From Prinsepia uniflora (lineage: Eukaryota > Streptophyta > Magnoliopsida > Rosales > Rosaceae): a stretch of 64,000 nt of DNA. The position numbers were made by a program, and so were the translations under genes. Shown here one piece after another: positions 44,784-56,395 of this stretch (positions within the stretch are counted from its first letter, which is position 1; each line of letters begins with the position of its first letter). The notes beneath the pieces were generated by a model. The model ran no database searches. It was not told the DNA's origin and was given only the letters and a program-made list of their open reading frames with translations. The stretch is taken from NCBI GenBank assembly GCA_032719365.1, contig CM064874.1:28134716-28198715 (forward strand). The letters are read 5' to 3'.

Positions 44784-45651
44784 TCACTACCCGATCGTAT
44801 CTCCGCCGTCCAACTACCCATTCTCACTATTTTTCTTCCATTAGACTCGCCTTGAACCCAGAAATAACCCCATAACCTTAAAACCATAAAACCATACTTG
44901 AAACCTTGAGTCCAATGGATCCTTCCCGGGTTAACCTTCGAACCTTCACAAGAGATTGTCCAGTGGTCCTCTACCTTCCATTTTGATCCCTACAATCTCG
45001 TAAGCGCTCGATAAAGATGACCATGGCATCAAAATGAGCCCTAAATGTATAGAAATCAAAATCCAATTTTTCCAAACCTACGAGTTTTACCTATTTTTCA
45101 CGATCCTCTGTGGCTCAGCTGTCCACCGCCGTCTCCCTCAATCTCCCTGTCTCTCAAACAGCCTCTCAATCCATCTCAAGCAACATCAAATCAGTGAGGA
45201 TGATGATTGAAGGTTTGGGGTGGGTTTCGGGTGTTTGTGCAAAAAGAAGGGAATGGGAACAGATGCATGAATTAGGGAAATGGGCCAATGGGATGAGTGA
45301 CACTTGTCACTCATCTATTGGTCCATAATGGATATTTTTGGTTCCACTAAAGACAAATCAAAAGTCAACCAGTTTCAAAATACGTGCACCGTAAAATCCG
45401 ATGGAACCTTCCTTGACCCGTAATATTCTCGTACGATGTCCAATTTCGACGTGCCACCTGTCCACGAACTCGTATTATCTTGATCTACGTAATGGATTTT
45501 GGTCCACATGCATTTGACCTCCCAGGTTAAAAGTTAATATTTTGACTCATCTAGGGGCAAAATCATCATTTCACCTCAACTAATCCCGATTAGTCTCGAT
45601 AATTCTCAATTAATTCTCGATAATCCCTTAAATTCAGGATGGGTCGTTACA

Positions 45652-45978
45652 TCGGTGCTAGGGAGATTTTGAGAAAATTCTAGGGTTTTCTAGATCAATC
45701 TAGTCATGCCTTGTAAAATTACCATATTGCCCTTACCAGCAAAATTACCATATTGCCCTTACCAGCAAAATTACCAAGAATCCCATATCCATTCTTGGCC
45801 CATAACAAACTTATTCGAATTCTTTTTTCGACATGTCGCCTGTCTACAAACTCAGGATCTTAAGACCATCGTAATGGTCTTCTTAGAATTCTCGAATGAC
45901 CTCCATATCAAAAGTCAACAATTTGACTTTATAGGGGTAAAATTGTCATTTCAAATATTAAATATCCGGGGTGTTACA
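45652..45978 (-). mobile_element. Tekay-like LTR end fragment
   Basis: Ends ATCCGGGGTGTTACA at 45978, the family's sense-5' terminus on the minus strand. It contains a 27-bp tandem duplication (AAAATTACCATATTGCCC twice near 45716-45760). The left part is missing because the neighbouring LTR abuts it. Confidence 0.65.
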
Positions 45979-46730
45979 GTTCATATCTACACCAACATCT
46001 GTGAAAATTTTTCCTGGGTATGGTCCTTTCAAATGACACCCATCTAAACCAATCACTGCTCTACAACCCTCCAAAAAAGACTTTCTTACAACCTGTCAAG
46101 CACACATACATCCTTTGTATCTCCCTTCAATTATAACTTTACACAACCTCTTAGCTCAGGATACCTGATTCCTACTTACATTCATTCTATACTGCTCCAA
46201 CACCTCGTATTGAAATGCACTGACACCCAAGTTAGGGTTTCTCTTAATTTTGTTTGCAAACCTTTGGGGTAGCCATCTTACATTAGCATATCTCAACTTT
46301 TCAACATTTGAACATTCATGATGTTATTGTAGAGTCTTGATTGCAAAAGTCTCCTTATCTTTATCAATCTTTGATGCAAATAAAACAAAAGGGAAAGTTG
46401 TGTTCCGTCCACACTTTGCTTGTACTCAAATTTTATCATTTTTTGAAAATTTCATTGCTTTCCCTTGGACAATGGCATACTCTTTAATAGTTTCCTTCAA
46501 TTCATTTTTATTACCAAATTTCATTCCCAACCTAATTTATGGGTATCTTAGATTTGTATCTAGCCTAAACTGCTTAATACTAGGCAATTTCAATTTTTAT
46601 TTCTATGCCTCTTCTTTCCTAATTTCTCAACATCTTCCTTGTCACTGTTAAAAGAGAGATCATCACTAGCTTCACCGTCTGATGAAACCTCCCCAATTGG
46701 ATTATTAGAAGGTACATAATCAGGGTGATT
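45979..46730 (-). pseudogene. MULE transposase fragment
   Basis: Reverse translation gives SKIDKDKETFAIKTLQ, ANVRWLPQRFANKIKRNPNL and FLEGCRAVIGLDGCHLKGPY, diagnostic of the DNA-binding and catalytic start of Mutator-like (MuDR-A type) transposases; GLDGCHLKGPY carries the first catalytic Asp. Three in-frame stops are present (after TLQ, after NQVS and after CMCA). It is cut at 45978 by an LTR. At 46730 the outer retrotransposon interrupts it, so the N-terminal part should continue beyond the window. Confidence 0.85.
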
Positions 46731-49298
46731 TGACAGGACCCACCCCGATCCCACAGGGACCACAAGGGGGCGTGCCCTGCTCCCGTCTGACACCCAAAAA
46801 TTCATACCAATTTTAACCTCAAAACATCAAATGCATAAATAAACAAATTAAAGTCATACATCAAATCCGAATTAAACAGATGTCAGACAAGGGATGAAGT
46901 CCAAAATTTCAAGTTGCGAGCACGACTCTAACATAAACCTGCGGGTACACCACCCAGCAGGGGTTCCGGTACGCAGAAGTAGATCTATGCCTCAGCCTCA
47001 GGTTCCTCCTCTACCTCAGTATCACGACCTGGAGGGGTTACCAAAAACATTAAGGGTGAGTGGACCGAAACTCAAGTTTATAAAATCATTTGATAAGTAA
47101 AACATATAATTTACCCCTCCGTTTTCCAAACATGCATGCAACCGTATTTAAAATCATAAGTCATATACTATGAACCATAAGGCATGTAATAAAACCATAA
47201 GTATAATTTTAGTTGCTGCACTATACACTCCAATCCCGACATCCCTGATGTCTGACGTCCCTGATGTCCAATAAGGTCACTATCACAAGGCTACGCGTGC
47301 CACTCGGGTATCAATTCCGAGTTCAATCCCCGAACCCTGTTCGGTTACAGCATCCCCGATGCTTAGCGTCATAGACGCTGGACGTTCTAAACGTCCGTGA
47401 CCTCTCCGGGGTACCTCATCCGGAGGAGACAATATCACACGAATGGATCTATACAGTGCAGTACCAAATACATTTTATTGATATCCACATGCAAGCATAT
47501 ATATAAAATCCGAACCAATCATTAAGTTTCATTAGACGGGTCTCAAGCCCAAATACCGTGAAACGTGCCATAACCATATTTTCCATATCATCAAAACCAT
47601 TATTGTTTTTAGCATGTGAATAAGTATAATAAACCAGAAAACATTTATGCACGCAAGGGTTTAAGAAAATGGCCCACTCACTGTACGATCCCGCGGTGAA
47701 CCTGCGCGTACGAACTTGTACCGGGATTATCGTACAATTCCTGTCAGTCCAAATCACATGTAAGTGTCACTACAAGTCTTAAACGTTTAACCACAAACTC
47801 CGAAATAGAAACCGGCTCGGGGAAGCCGTCCAACACGTTTCTCGAGGCAACCGGCCCTAAACTGACCCATCAAAACTATCTCAGATCAACATGGTTAATT
47901 CACCAAAAATGTTCAGAATGATGAGAGGAATAAAAGTCATGTTGATCGTGATCGGAGATAAGCCCCAACACGCCCTCACGCGCTGCCCAAAGTGGTTGCG
48001 CGTGAAAGTCACTCGCATGACACTGTAGCTATAGTGTCAGCACCTTCACCCGTTTGTCTATAATTCGGGCCTGCCACCCGTGGCTTGACCCGGTTAATTA
48101 CCCATCAATTCCCACTCGATTTCAATCCAATTTGATCCGAACATGTTATTTAATCATCTAATTTAAGTTCTGAGTTATTAATTAGCCAAATCGAATCCTT
48201 AAATGGCCCTTCGACCCGTGATCATCCAAACGGGTTGATCACCCCAACTCACTGGTTTCTAAACCAAAATCAAATTAACTTTACATGAAGCATCATAGTA
48301 TCACAACGAACTGGAAAACACACTCAATTGAACCAACACTCACCTGGAAGTAGTCGTCCAAACCTCTGAAATTCTTCTGAACACGGCAGTCACTGTCCCA
48401 ACTCACCCGTGGCTGGTTGCCTTCGATTTTGATATGGTTGTGTTCTAAACACTCCCAGAAAGCTTAATCTGCAATTAGATTGGTCCAACACACCGTAGAA
48501 ATTAAACTCTGATTTTTCCCTCCAATTTTCCAGAAATGGCTTCTCTGGTTTTCCTCACCCGTTCTCAGTTATAACAGCATCAGAGTGATGCTCACACACG
48601 TTCTAATTAGTTATAAACAATTTCAAGCCGTCCCAGAGGCTCGTGGGTGTCCAATTGTCCACTGAAAAATTTCTCCCCGAAAAGCTTCGAACTTGGATTA
48701 ATCAATTGATCGTGCAGGCTGGACGGCTCAGGCCACGTTCAAAAGCAAACGACAGCCCAGACTTTCCAGCACATGTTAGCATTATCAATTGCACGATAGA
48801 ACCACCGTACATGGTGGTGCCGCCCATGTCCCCCGCTGTCTGCTACAGTAACCAGGGCAAAAGGACCAAAATGACCCCTGGTTCAAAAATTACCAAACTG
48901 CCCCTCACTTCCTAGACCCGTAACTCATCCATACGAAGTCCGATTTCGGCGTACCGCCTGTCTACGGACTCAGGACGTCGAGACCTACCTATCGGTCCTT
49001 GAGTCGCGTGAAAATTAATTGTCAAACTAAAAGTCAACATTTCCGCCCGTGAAGTCCAACTTACGGTAATGCCCCTGAACTTCCGATAGTCATAACTTTT
49101 TCCCTGATTGTCCGAAATGGACGTGCCACCTGTCTATGAACTCGTGACGTCCCGAACTACGTCACGGTCATTGGTCAAAGTCCATTTGACCCACCAATCA
49201 AAAAGTCAACAATTTGGCCATACCATTCATAAGGGTAAAAACGTCAAATCACATATTAAATTACAATATTAAAATCCTCGAATTTCCGGGGTGTTACA
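46731..49298 (-). mobile_element. 3' LTR of outer Tekay-like retrotransposon
   Basis: 2568 bp, TGACAGGACCCACCCC to ...TTTCCGGGGTGTTACA, directly followed by a polypurine tract and pol. The 5 bp before it (46726-46730) are TGATT, the expected target duplication; the other side is beyond the window. The sequence differs greatly from the inner element's LTR except for the termini and shared landmarks (GTCTGACA, GTCAGACAAGGGA, GTTGCGCGTGAA, CTACAGTA). Confidence 0.9.
47238..47396. other. array of seven perfect or near-perfect hairpins
   Basis: Inverted repeats: 47238 GACATC-CCT-GATGTC; 47254 GACGTC-CCT-GATGTC (one G-T); 47302-47322 ACTCGG/CCGAGT with a 9-nt loop; 47331 CGAAC-CCT-GTTCG; 47350 GCATC-CCC-GATGC; 47365 AGCGTC-ATA-GACGCT; 47380 GGACGTT-CTA-AACGTCC. 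Six have 3-nt loops and the last three are adjacent. They lie in the R/U5 side of the LTR at a place similar to the hairpin array at 203-339. Confidence 0.75.
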
Positions 49299-49313
49299 AC
49301 CTTCCCCCCTTAA
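49299..49313 (-). other. polypurine tract of outer element
   Basis: Reverse strand TTAAGGGGGGAAGGT, directly upstream of the 3' LTR, priming site for plus-strand DNA synthesis. Confidence 0.85.
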
Positions 49314-49332
49314 GAAATTTCGTCCCGAAATT

Positions 49333-52300
49333 TCAAAGAAACAAATGAGGAAATTGATCTCGCATCTGAGCCTCAGGCTCCCATGTGGCTTCTTCCACAT
49401 TCTGGTTTCTCTAGAGAATCTTCACGAGAGGGATCGTCTTCCGACGTAGTACCTTGTCCTTCCGATCCAAGATCTGTACTAGTTGTTCTTCAAAGCTCAA
49501 ATCCTCCCGTAGTTCGACAGGTTGTTCCCCCAGTACATGTGAAGCATCATGTACGTACTTCCGCAGCATCGATATGTGGAAAACATCGTGAACTCTAGAT
49601 AGTTCTGGAGGTAGTGCCAATCTGTATGCAACTCTGCCAATCCTTTCCACGATCTCGTAAGGTCCGATAAAACGCGGACTAAGTTTCCCCCGTCGGCCAA
49701 AACGGATAATTCCCTTCCACGGAGATAACTTCAGGAAGACAAAATCTCCCACTTCAAATTCCAAGTCTCGAATCCGTCGATCGGCATAACTCTTTTGGCG
49801 ATCCTGTGCCGCCTTCAATCTTTCCTTGATAACTCGAACAGTTTCCATGGTTAAGTCCATCAATTCCGGCCCTACAGCCGCTCGTTCTCCTATCTCCGTC
49901 CAGCAGATGGGTGTCCTGCACTGTCAACCATACAGTGCCTCATAAGGTGCCATCCCGATGCTTGTCTGATAGCTGTTGTTGTAAGCGAATTCCATCAATG
50001 GCAAATGAGTATCCCAAGAGTCCTGAAACTGTAGTACACATGACTTCATCATGTCCTCCAGGGTCTGAATGGTCCGTTCAGACTGTCCATCGGTCTGTGG
50101 ATGGAACGCAGTACTGAAACGTAGGGTTGTTCCCAAAGTAGCTTGCAAACTCCGCCAGAACCTGGAAGTGAAACGCGGATCACGATCGGGCACGATCGAT
50201 TCCGGCGTACCATGCAATCGTATGATTTCCTTCACAAACAACTGAGCCAGACGGTTAGGTTTATAGGTCTCCTGAACTGGCAGAAAATGGGCTGACTTGG
50301 TTAGCCGGTCCACGATCACCCATACTCCATCAACTCCACTCTGAGTCCTCGGTAACTTAAAGACGAAGTCCATGGTGATGTGATCCCACTTCCACTCGGG
50401 AATAGGAAGTGGCTGCATAGCCCCATAAGGTCTCTGCCGTTCCGCCTTAACCTGCTGACAGGTTAAGCATCTGCTCACGAATTCCGCAATATCCTTCTTC
50501 ATTCCTGGCCACCAATAATGGTTCCGGAGGGTACGGTACATCTTTGTACCTCCCGGATGCATAGCATAGGCCGAACTATGGGCCTCCTCAAGAATCTTGG
50601 TCCGTATCTCTGCCACTGCAAGTACACACAAACGGCCCAACTTAACGAGCGCCCCATCATCCCGGATAGTAAAATCCTGTCTTCCATCCGCATCGACTTC
50701 AATTCTGTAAATACAGAGTATCAGATCTTGAAGTTGTGCCTCGATAATCCGATCAATAAGTACAGGTCGTACATGGAAGCTGGCCAACAAAGCTCCATGC
50801 CCATCCGTACCTAAAATAACTCCCGCCTTCCGGAGTTCCACCAGCACAGGAAGATACACCATCCCCAGGTGTGCAACAGATCCCGCTGACTTCCTGCTGA
50901 GTGCATTAGCCACCACATTGGCCTTGCCCGGATGGTACTCGATCGTACAGTCATAATCTTTCAGCAGCTCCAACCATCTCCGTTGTCTCATGTTAAGCTC
51001 CTTCTGAGTGAAAAGGTATTTAAGACTCTGGTGGTCGGTGTATATCCGACACGTTGCGCCGAAGAGGTAATGTCTCCAGATTTTTAGAGCATGAACCACC
51101 GCTGCCAACTCCAAATCATGGGTTGGATAGTTCAACTCATGAGTCTTCAGCTGCCGGGATGCATAGGCGATAACCTTGCCAGTTTGCATAAACACGCAGC
51201 CCAGACCTTGCAGTGAAGCGTCACTAAAGACCACGAATTCTCCACTGTCATCCGGCAATGCAAGGACAGGTGCAGTGGTCAATCGATCTTTCAATTCTTA
51301 AAAACTCCGATCACACTACTCGTCCCAAATAAACTTTACTCCCTTCCGAGTCAGACGAGTCAATGGTGCAGCAATTTTGGAGAAACCCTCCACGAATCTC
51401 CGGTAGTAACCTGCTAATCCGACGAAACTCCGCACCTCGGTCACTATTGTCGGTCTAGCCCAGTTAGTCACCGTTTCTGTTTTCTGGGGATCCACGTAAA
51501 TCCCATCCGTCGATATCACGTGTCCCAGAAAACCATTACTGCTCAGCCAAAACTGACACTTGCTCAGCTTGGCGTACAACTGTTCCTGTCTCAGCTTCTC
51601 CAAGATCAATCGTAGGTGTTCCTCATGTGCACGGGCACTCCTCGAGTATACCAAGATATCATCGATGAACACAATTATGAACTTATCCAGGTAGGGTCGG
51701 AAGACCCGGTTCATCAGATCCATGAATGCTGCTGGAGCATTCGTCAACCCAAAAGGCATAACCAGGAACTCGTAGTGTCCATAACGGGTTCGAAAAGCAG
51801 TTTTCGGAATATCCTCCTCCGAAATCCTCAATTGGTGATACCCAGACCGCAAATCAATTTTCGAGAAGCACTGAGCTCCCCGCAACTGGTCAAAAAGGTC
51901 ATCGATCCTGGGTAGAGGATACTGGTTCCTCAGTGTCACCTTGTTGAGTTGTCGATAGTCAATACACAAACGGAGACTTCCCTCCTTCTTCTTTACGAAC
52001 AACACCGGTGCTCCCCACGGTGAAGTACTCGGTCGGACATATCCCAAATCCACAAACTCCTGCAATTGAGTCTTGAGTTCTCGTAACTCGGCCGGCGTCA
52101 TCCGGTATGGTGCCTGGGATATAGGTCGGGTACCAGGGAGTAGTTCAATAGTAAACTCGATCTCCCGCGATGGCGGTAATCCAGGTAAGTCTTCCGGGAA
52201 CACATCTGGAAACTCACGCACCATCGGTATCTCGTCGATACCCGGAGTATCAACCCGTTCCGACACGACATGCGCCAGATAACCCTGGCATCCCTTCCGT

Positions 52301-53354
52301 AGAAGTTTGGTAGCAATAAGTGAAGAAATCACTTCAGGAGGCGAACCGTCACGTTCCCCCTGAAAGATAACCTCCGGCAAACCCGGACTCCGCAGAATCA
52401 CTTGCTTGCTACAGCAATCGATGAGCGATCCGTGCTCCGATAGCCAATCCATCCCTAGGATTATATCGAAGTCGTGGATATCCAGAATAATTAAGTCTGC
52501 TGGTAAATCCACATCCTCAATTCTTACCGGGCACCTCCGAATCACCTGATTCACAAGGTACACGATGCCCATCGGGGTGCCAACACCCATTTCGCAATCT
52601 AAAGATGATACCACATAATCAAGCATACCAGTACAACTCTTCGAAATAAAAGAATGTGTAGCCCCCACATCCATCAATACACGTACAAGAAGGTTTAAGA
52701 TATGTAGTGTACCTGTGACCACGCCTGGGGCAGTCCTCGCCTGCTGTTGGGTCATTGCAAACACTTGGGCCCTCGGCCCTCCGTTCCGTCCGCGCCCGCG
52801 CGCGCCACGCCCAGCACCACGGTCACCTCCTTGACCGCGACCTCCATTAGTGTGGGAAGTCGTGCTCTGCACCACACTAGAGCCCCCAGCGTCGTTGTTC
52901 TTGGACAACTGCGGCCAATCACAGGCATTGTGACCCTCCTCTCCGCAAGCAAAACAAGTTACTGGCCTTGGCCTGTCCGAATCCCCACCAGAAGCACCGC
53001 TCCAAGATGAGCGCTGCCCAGAGTTGTATCCAGATCCTCTGCCCTGAGAGCCTCCGCGTCGACCTGACCAGCCACGACCCTTGAAGGATGAGGGTGCTCC
53101 CCTGTAGCCCCCTCACTTGTTGTTCTTCTGGCCTGATGGCCCACGATGTGGGCGATCCTGACGTCGCCCCTCGCCCGAAGGCGGTCGTGTCTGGTGTGCC
53201 GCCAGACTGGCCTCGACACGCACCGCATCGTCGACCAAATCTCTCAGTGAAGCATGAGTAGCAGCAGTCACACTTGCCCGGATCTCCCCTCGGAGTCCAA
53301 GCTCGAACCTTTGGCATTTGTCCTCCTCCGTGCTCACGAATGATGCAGCGAACC
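49333..53354 (-). pseudogene. outer Tekay-like gag-pol, in-frame stops
   Basis: One continuous frame (no frameshift) from the gag remnant at 53354 to a TGA at 49333. Order: gag C-terminal half (FVSTEEDKCQRFELGLRGEI), a defective zinc knuckle (CFACGEEGHNACDW, 52915-52955), protease (DVGATHSF), reverse transcriptase (LRLCIDYRQLNKVTLRNQYP, FIDDILVYS), RNase H (FSDASLQGLGCVFMQ), integrase (HHCC near 50450-50560, then DFVFKLP, PDRDPRF, QTDGQSERT) and a chromodomain-like tail (VEEATWEPEAQM). Stops: TGA 53113, TAG 51316, TAA 51298, TGA 49924, TAG 49411. The second Asp segment reads VPDRD where relatives have VSDRD. The gag N-terminal half is separated by the inner insertion and resumes at 63964. Non-functional as it stands. 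Confidence 0.92.
53350..53354. repeat. target duplication GAACC, left copy
   Basis: Identical to 63964-63968 on the far side of the inner element. Confidence 0.95.
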
Positions 53355-56300
53355 TGACAGGACCCACCCCGATTATCGCCTCGATAATCGGGAAGCATCC
53401 TGCTCCCGTCTGACAATCGAATCAAAAAGACCGGAAACTAGTTAAAGTTACAACACACCCATTGTCAGACCAGGGAGATTAAACAAATACATCCGACTGG
53501 ACGTCAAGTCCACAGTTTCACAGAGCAATATTACAAAACGAGTTAAAGAAACAAGTCCTACTCTGTGAACTAACTACTCCGCAACGGAAAAACTTTATGC
53601 CTCCGCCTCTGCCTCGGCGCTTGCCCCCACACTTGTTCCACGACCTGGAGGGAAATTTAAAACAACAAGGTGTGAGTGGACCGAAACATAAGTTTAACAG
53701 GAAAAACAGTTTTTCCGAAATCGGGTTCGCCCTCCAGTTTTGTAATCCGCATGCATAACCAAATATTCAAAATTGTGTATTAAACTTTTGAAAACTCTTT
53801 TTCCGAACACAAGGAAAACGTTACAGGGATCGTCATAACTCATGTAAAACCATATAATAATACCAGATTCCAGAAACCGTCATTTTGAAACATTATTTGC
53901 ACAAATCAAGTGAAACATAAATCAATAATCATGATTATGCCGTTGGATCCATCCGAGTCTTTAAACTCAACATTAGGCCTTCCCGGGATATCAACGAGTC
54001 TTTAAACTCAAAACACGATTAGTAGGCCTCGGGGGTATCATAATAATCGAGTCTTTAAACTCACGAGTCTTTAAACTCCATCTTCGGGCCCGCCCCCAAA
54101 ATCAACATACCGGGTCTTTAAACCCAAAACCAGATCCAACCATCAACCGGGTCTTTAAACCCAAAACCGTTTTTAAACATATTAAATCAGGATTCATCAC
54201 AAATCTTTTTCCAACGTTATTCCAAAAACATTTCTCATCGTAACAGGACTCATGCCCGAATTCACATGTAAATTCCAACACATGCAATTAACAGAAAATT
54301 TCTTCACAATATGATCAAACATCATAAATCCGAAACATGCATATTCATAACCAGACACTTCATCAAAAATTATCACGCATGCATAGGCAAAAACCGAAAT
54401 CTCGAAATGCGTGAAATACGATAATTATCTCGAAAAACGTGAAAACAAGTAAAACCGATATATCATCTCACCATCGTAAAATCATATGTAAAACCATGAG
54501 ATAAATAAGCAAAATAGTCGTGCATGCCCAATTTAAAAATCAAAGAGTCCACTCACAGTCTTAGGACACGTCAATCGCGTCCCGCGTGCTCCTCCGTAGC
54601 TTCGGAAGTGTCCGGGCCTGTGAAAACGTACAAGAAGGGTTACAAACATCCCAAAATAACTCGTAGGATTTTTCCTAATTTTTCCGGATTTTTCGGCGAA
54701 AATAAACTTAAAGACTTAATCTTCCGGACTCCCGAAGTTATCCCGAATGACTCCCGATCGATTCGAACTCTAAAGATAAAATGTTATTTAGACTGTAAGG
54801 ATCAATTCTCATGTTCACCGTGATCGGAGTTGACGCCACACGCGCCGTCACGCGCCGTCCAAACTGGCTGCGCGTGAAGGCCACGCGCCAAGCTACAGTG
54901 TCATCTCCCTTACCCGAACAGCCTGCTAAACGGGTCTGATACCCGCGACTCAACCCGATCAGTTAGCCCTCAATTCTCAGTCAATACTACCCGTTTCCAA
55001 TCCTATTATCTTCCCTAACTCATTTATTTTAGGTCTGCAACACTGGTTAACCTCGACTTACACCAAATCGACCCAATCCAAGCTCGAACAGTCGAACAAG
55101 TCGACTCCTGGAACTCACCCTACACGGTTCCATTTCCAAATTAACTTCACCAGTGGCAATAAGGGACCCATACGCACACAATGACACTAACAATTTAGCT
55201 CGCCGTTACCTGGAAGTAGTCGTCCACAGCACTGGTTTTCCCCTGAAACTGAGACTCAGGTTCCCGGCCAAACCGTCCTCCTCCTCCTTCAATTCTTGCA
55301 CGGTTGTGCACGAAATGACCCCAGAAGTCTAACACGGCCTTTGGTTTCGATCAACAGGCTCCAGAAATTGAATGAGATTTTTCCCTCCAACTGGTTTTTC
55401 CTTCGAACTGGACTTTGGGTTCTTGGGCAATCCGTGCTCGAATCCCTTCAATTCTTGCACGGCTGAGACTCTAACACTCCCAGAAGACTCACTGTGTGTT
55501 TAGAATGATCCCTCGACCCTTAGAAATTGAACTCTGCGATTTCCCCCCAAAAAACCCGAAACAGTTGCTCACGGTTTCTCTCACAATCCCTCTCACGCTC
55601 AGCTTCCAAATTGAACCAAAATGATCCTAACTCCAACCTCACTCCAATCCCATACTCAGTTATTCGATCGGTATGGCCAACAGCTCGTGGGAGACCAACT
55701 GAGGCCTCTGAAACTGGTTTCCCGCAAACACAGAGACCACAGCCATTCTCGTTCCTCCCGTGCACTCAGTCTCTGCCCAGACACGCCTGGCTGCTTCCCA
55801 CAATCCTCAAAATCCATAAACTAAACCCACTCACCAGTCCACTTAGCCTTAAACAAATGCACGCTCAAAAACACCACGGCCGCACTCTGTTTCTCACGGT
55901 GGTGCTACAGTAACCACCGTGAAATGACCAAAATGCCCCTCTGTGCAATAATTACCAAAATGCCCTCCAACTTCCGTGACCCGTAACTCGGTCGTCCGAC
56001 GTCCGTTTCAAGCGTGCCGCCTGTCGTTGTACTCGGGGCGTCGAGATGAACATAACGGTCTTCGAGTCAAATGGATATCAATTGTCAAACAAAAAGTCAA
56101 CTTTTTCCCCTTATAACGCCCAAATTACGGTAATGCCCCCGAACTTCCGAACATCATAACTTTCACTCCGAGCGTCCGAATCGGACGTGCCACCTGTCTA
56201 TGAACTCGTGACATCCCGAACTACGTCACGGTCATCACTCAACGTCCGTTCGACCTCCAAATCTAAAAGTCAACAAATCGACCACACAAACACAGGGGTA

Positions 56301-56361
56301 AAAACGTCATTTTATTCAATATTTAATAATATTACATTTCCAGAACGTCCGGGGCGTTACA
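53355..56361 (-). mobile_element. 3' LTR of inner element
   Basis: 3007 bp, TGACAGGACCCACC to ...GTCCGGGGCGTTACA on the plus strand. ORFs within it also appear at the same offset in the other LTR and have no known domains. Six GAGTCTTTAAACTC or GGGTCTTTAAACCC motifs lie at 53955, 53996, 54049, 54065, 54112 and 54149. Confidence 0.96.
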
Positions 56362-56376
56362 ATCTCCCCCCCTTAA
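56362..56376 (-). other. polypurine tract of inner element
   Basis: Reverse strand TTAAGGGGGGGAGAT immediately before the 3' LTR. Confidence 0.9.
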
Positions 56377-56395
56377 GAAATTTCGTCCTGAAATT

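Larger units (their letters stand above)
42735..45651 (-). mobile_element. 5' LTR of non-autonomous element, minus sense
   Basis: 2917 bp from TGATAGGACCCATCCC to ...CAGGATGGGTCGTTACA. Carries the same landmark order as the other LTRs (TTACACCCCGTGTCAGACCA, AACTGTGAGTGGATAAAA, dyads such as GGGTCACAAGCCC near 43650, the GATGAGTGACA palindrome at 45291-45316). Its enhancer region differs from other copies: see the W-box and G-box entries. The next 5 bp are TCGGT; the partner duplication was not found. Confidence 0.82.
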
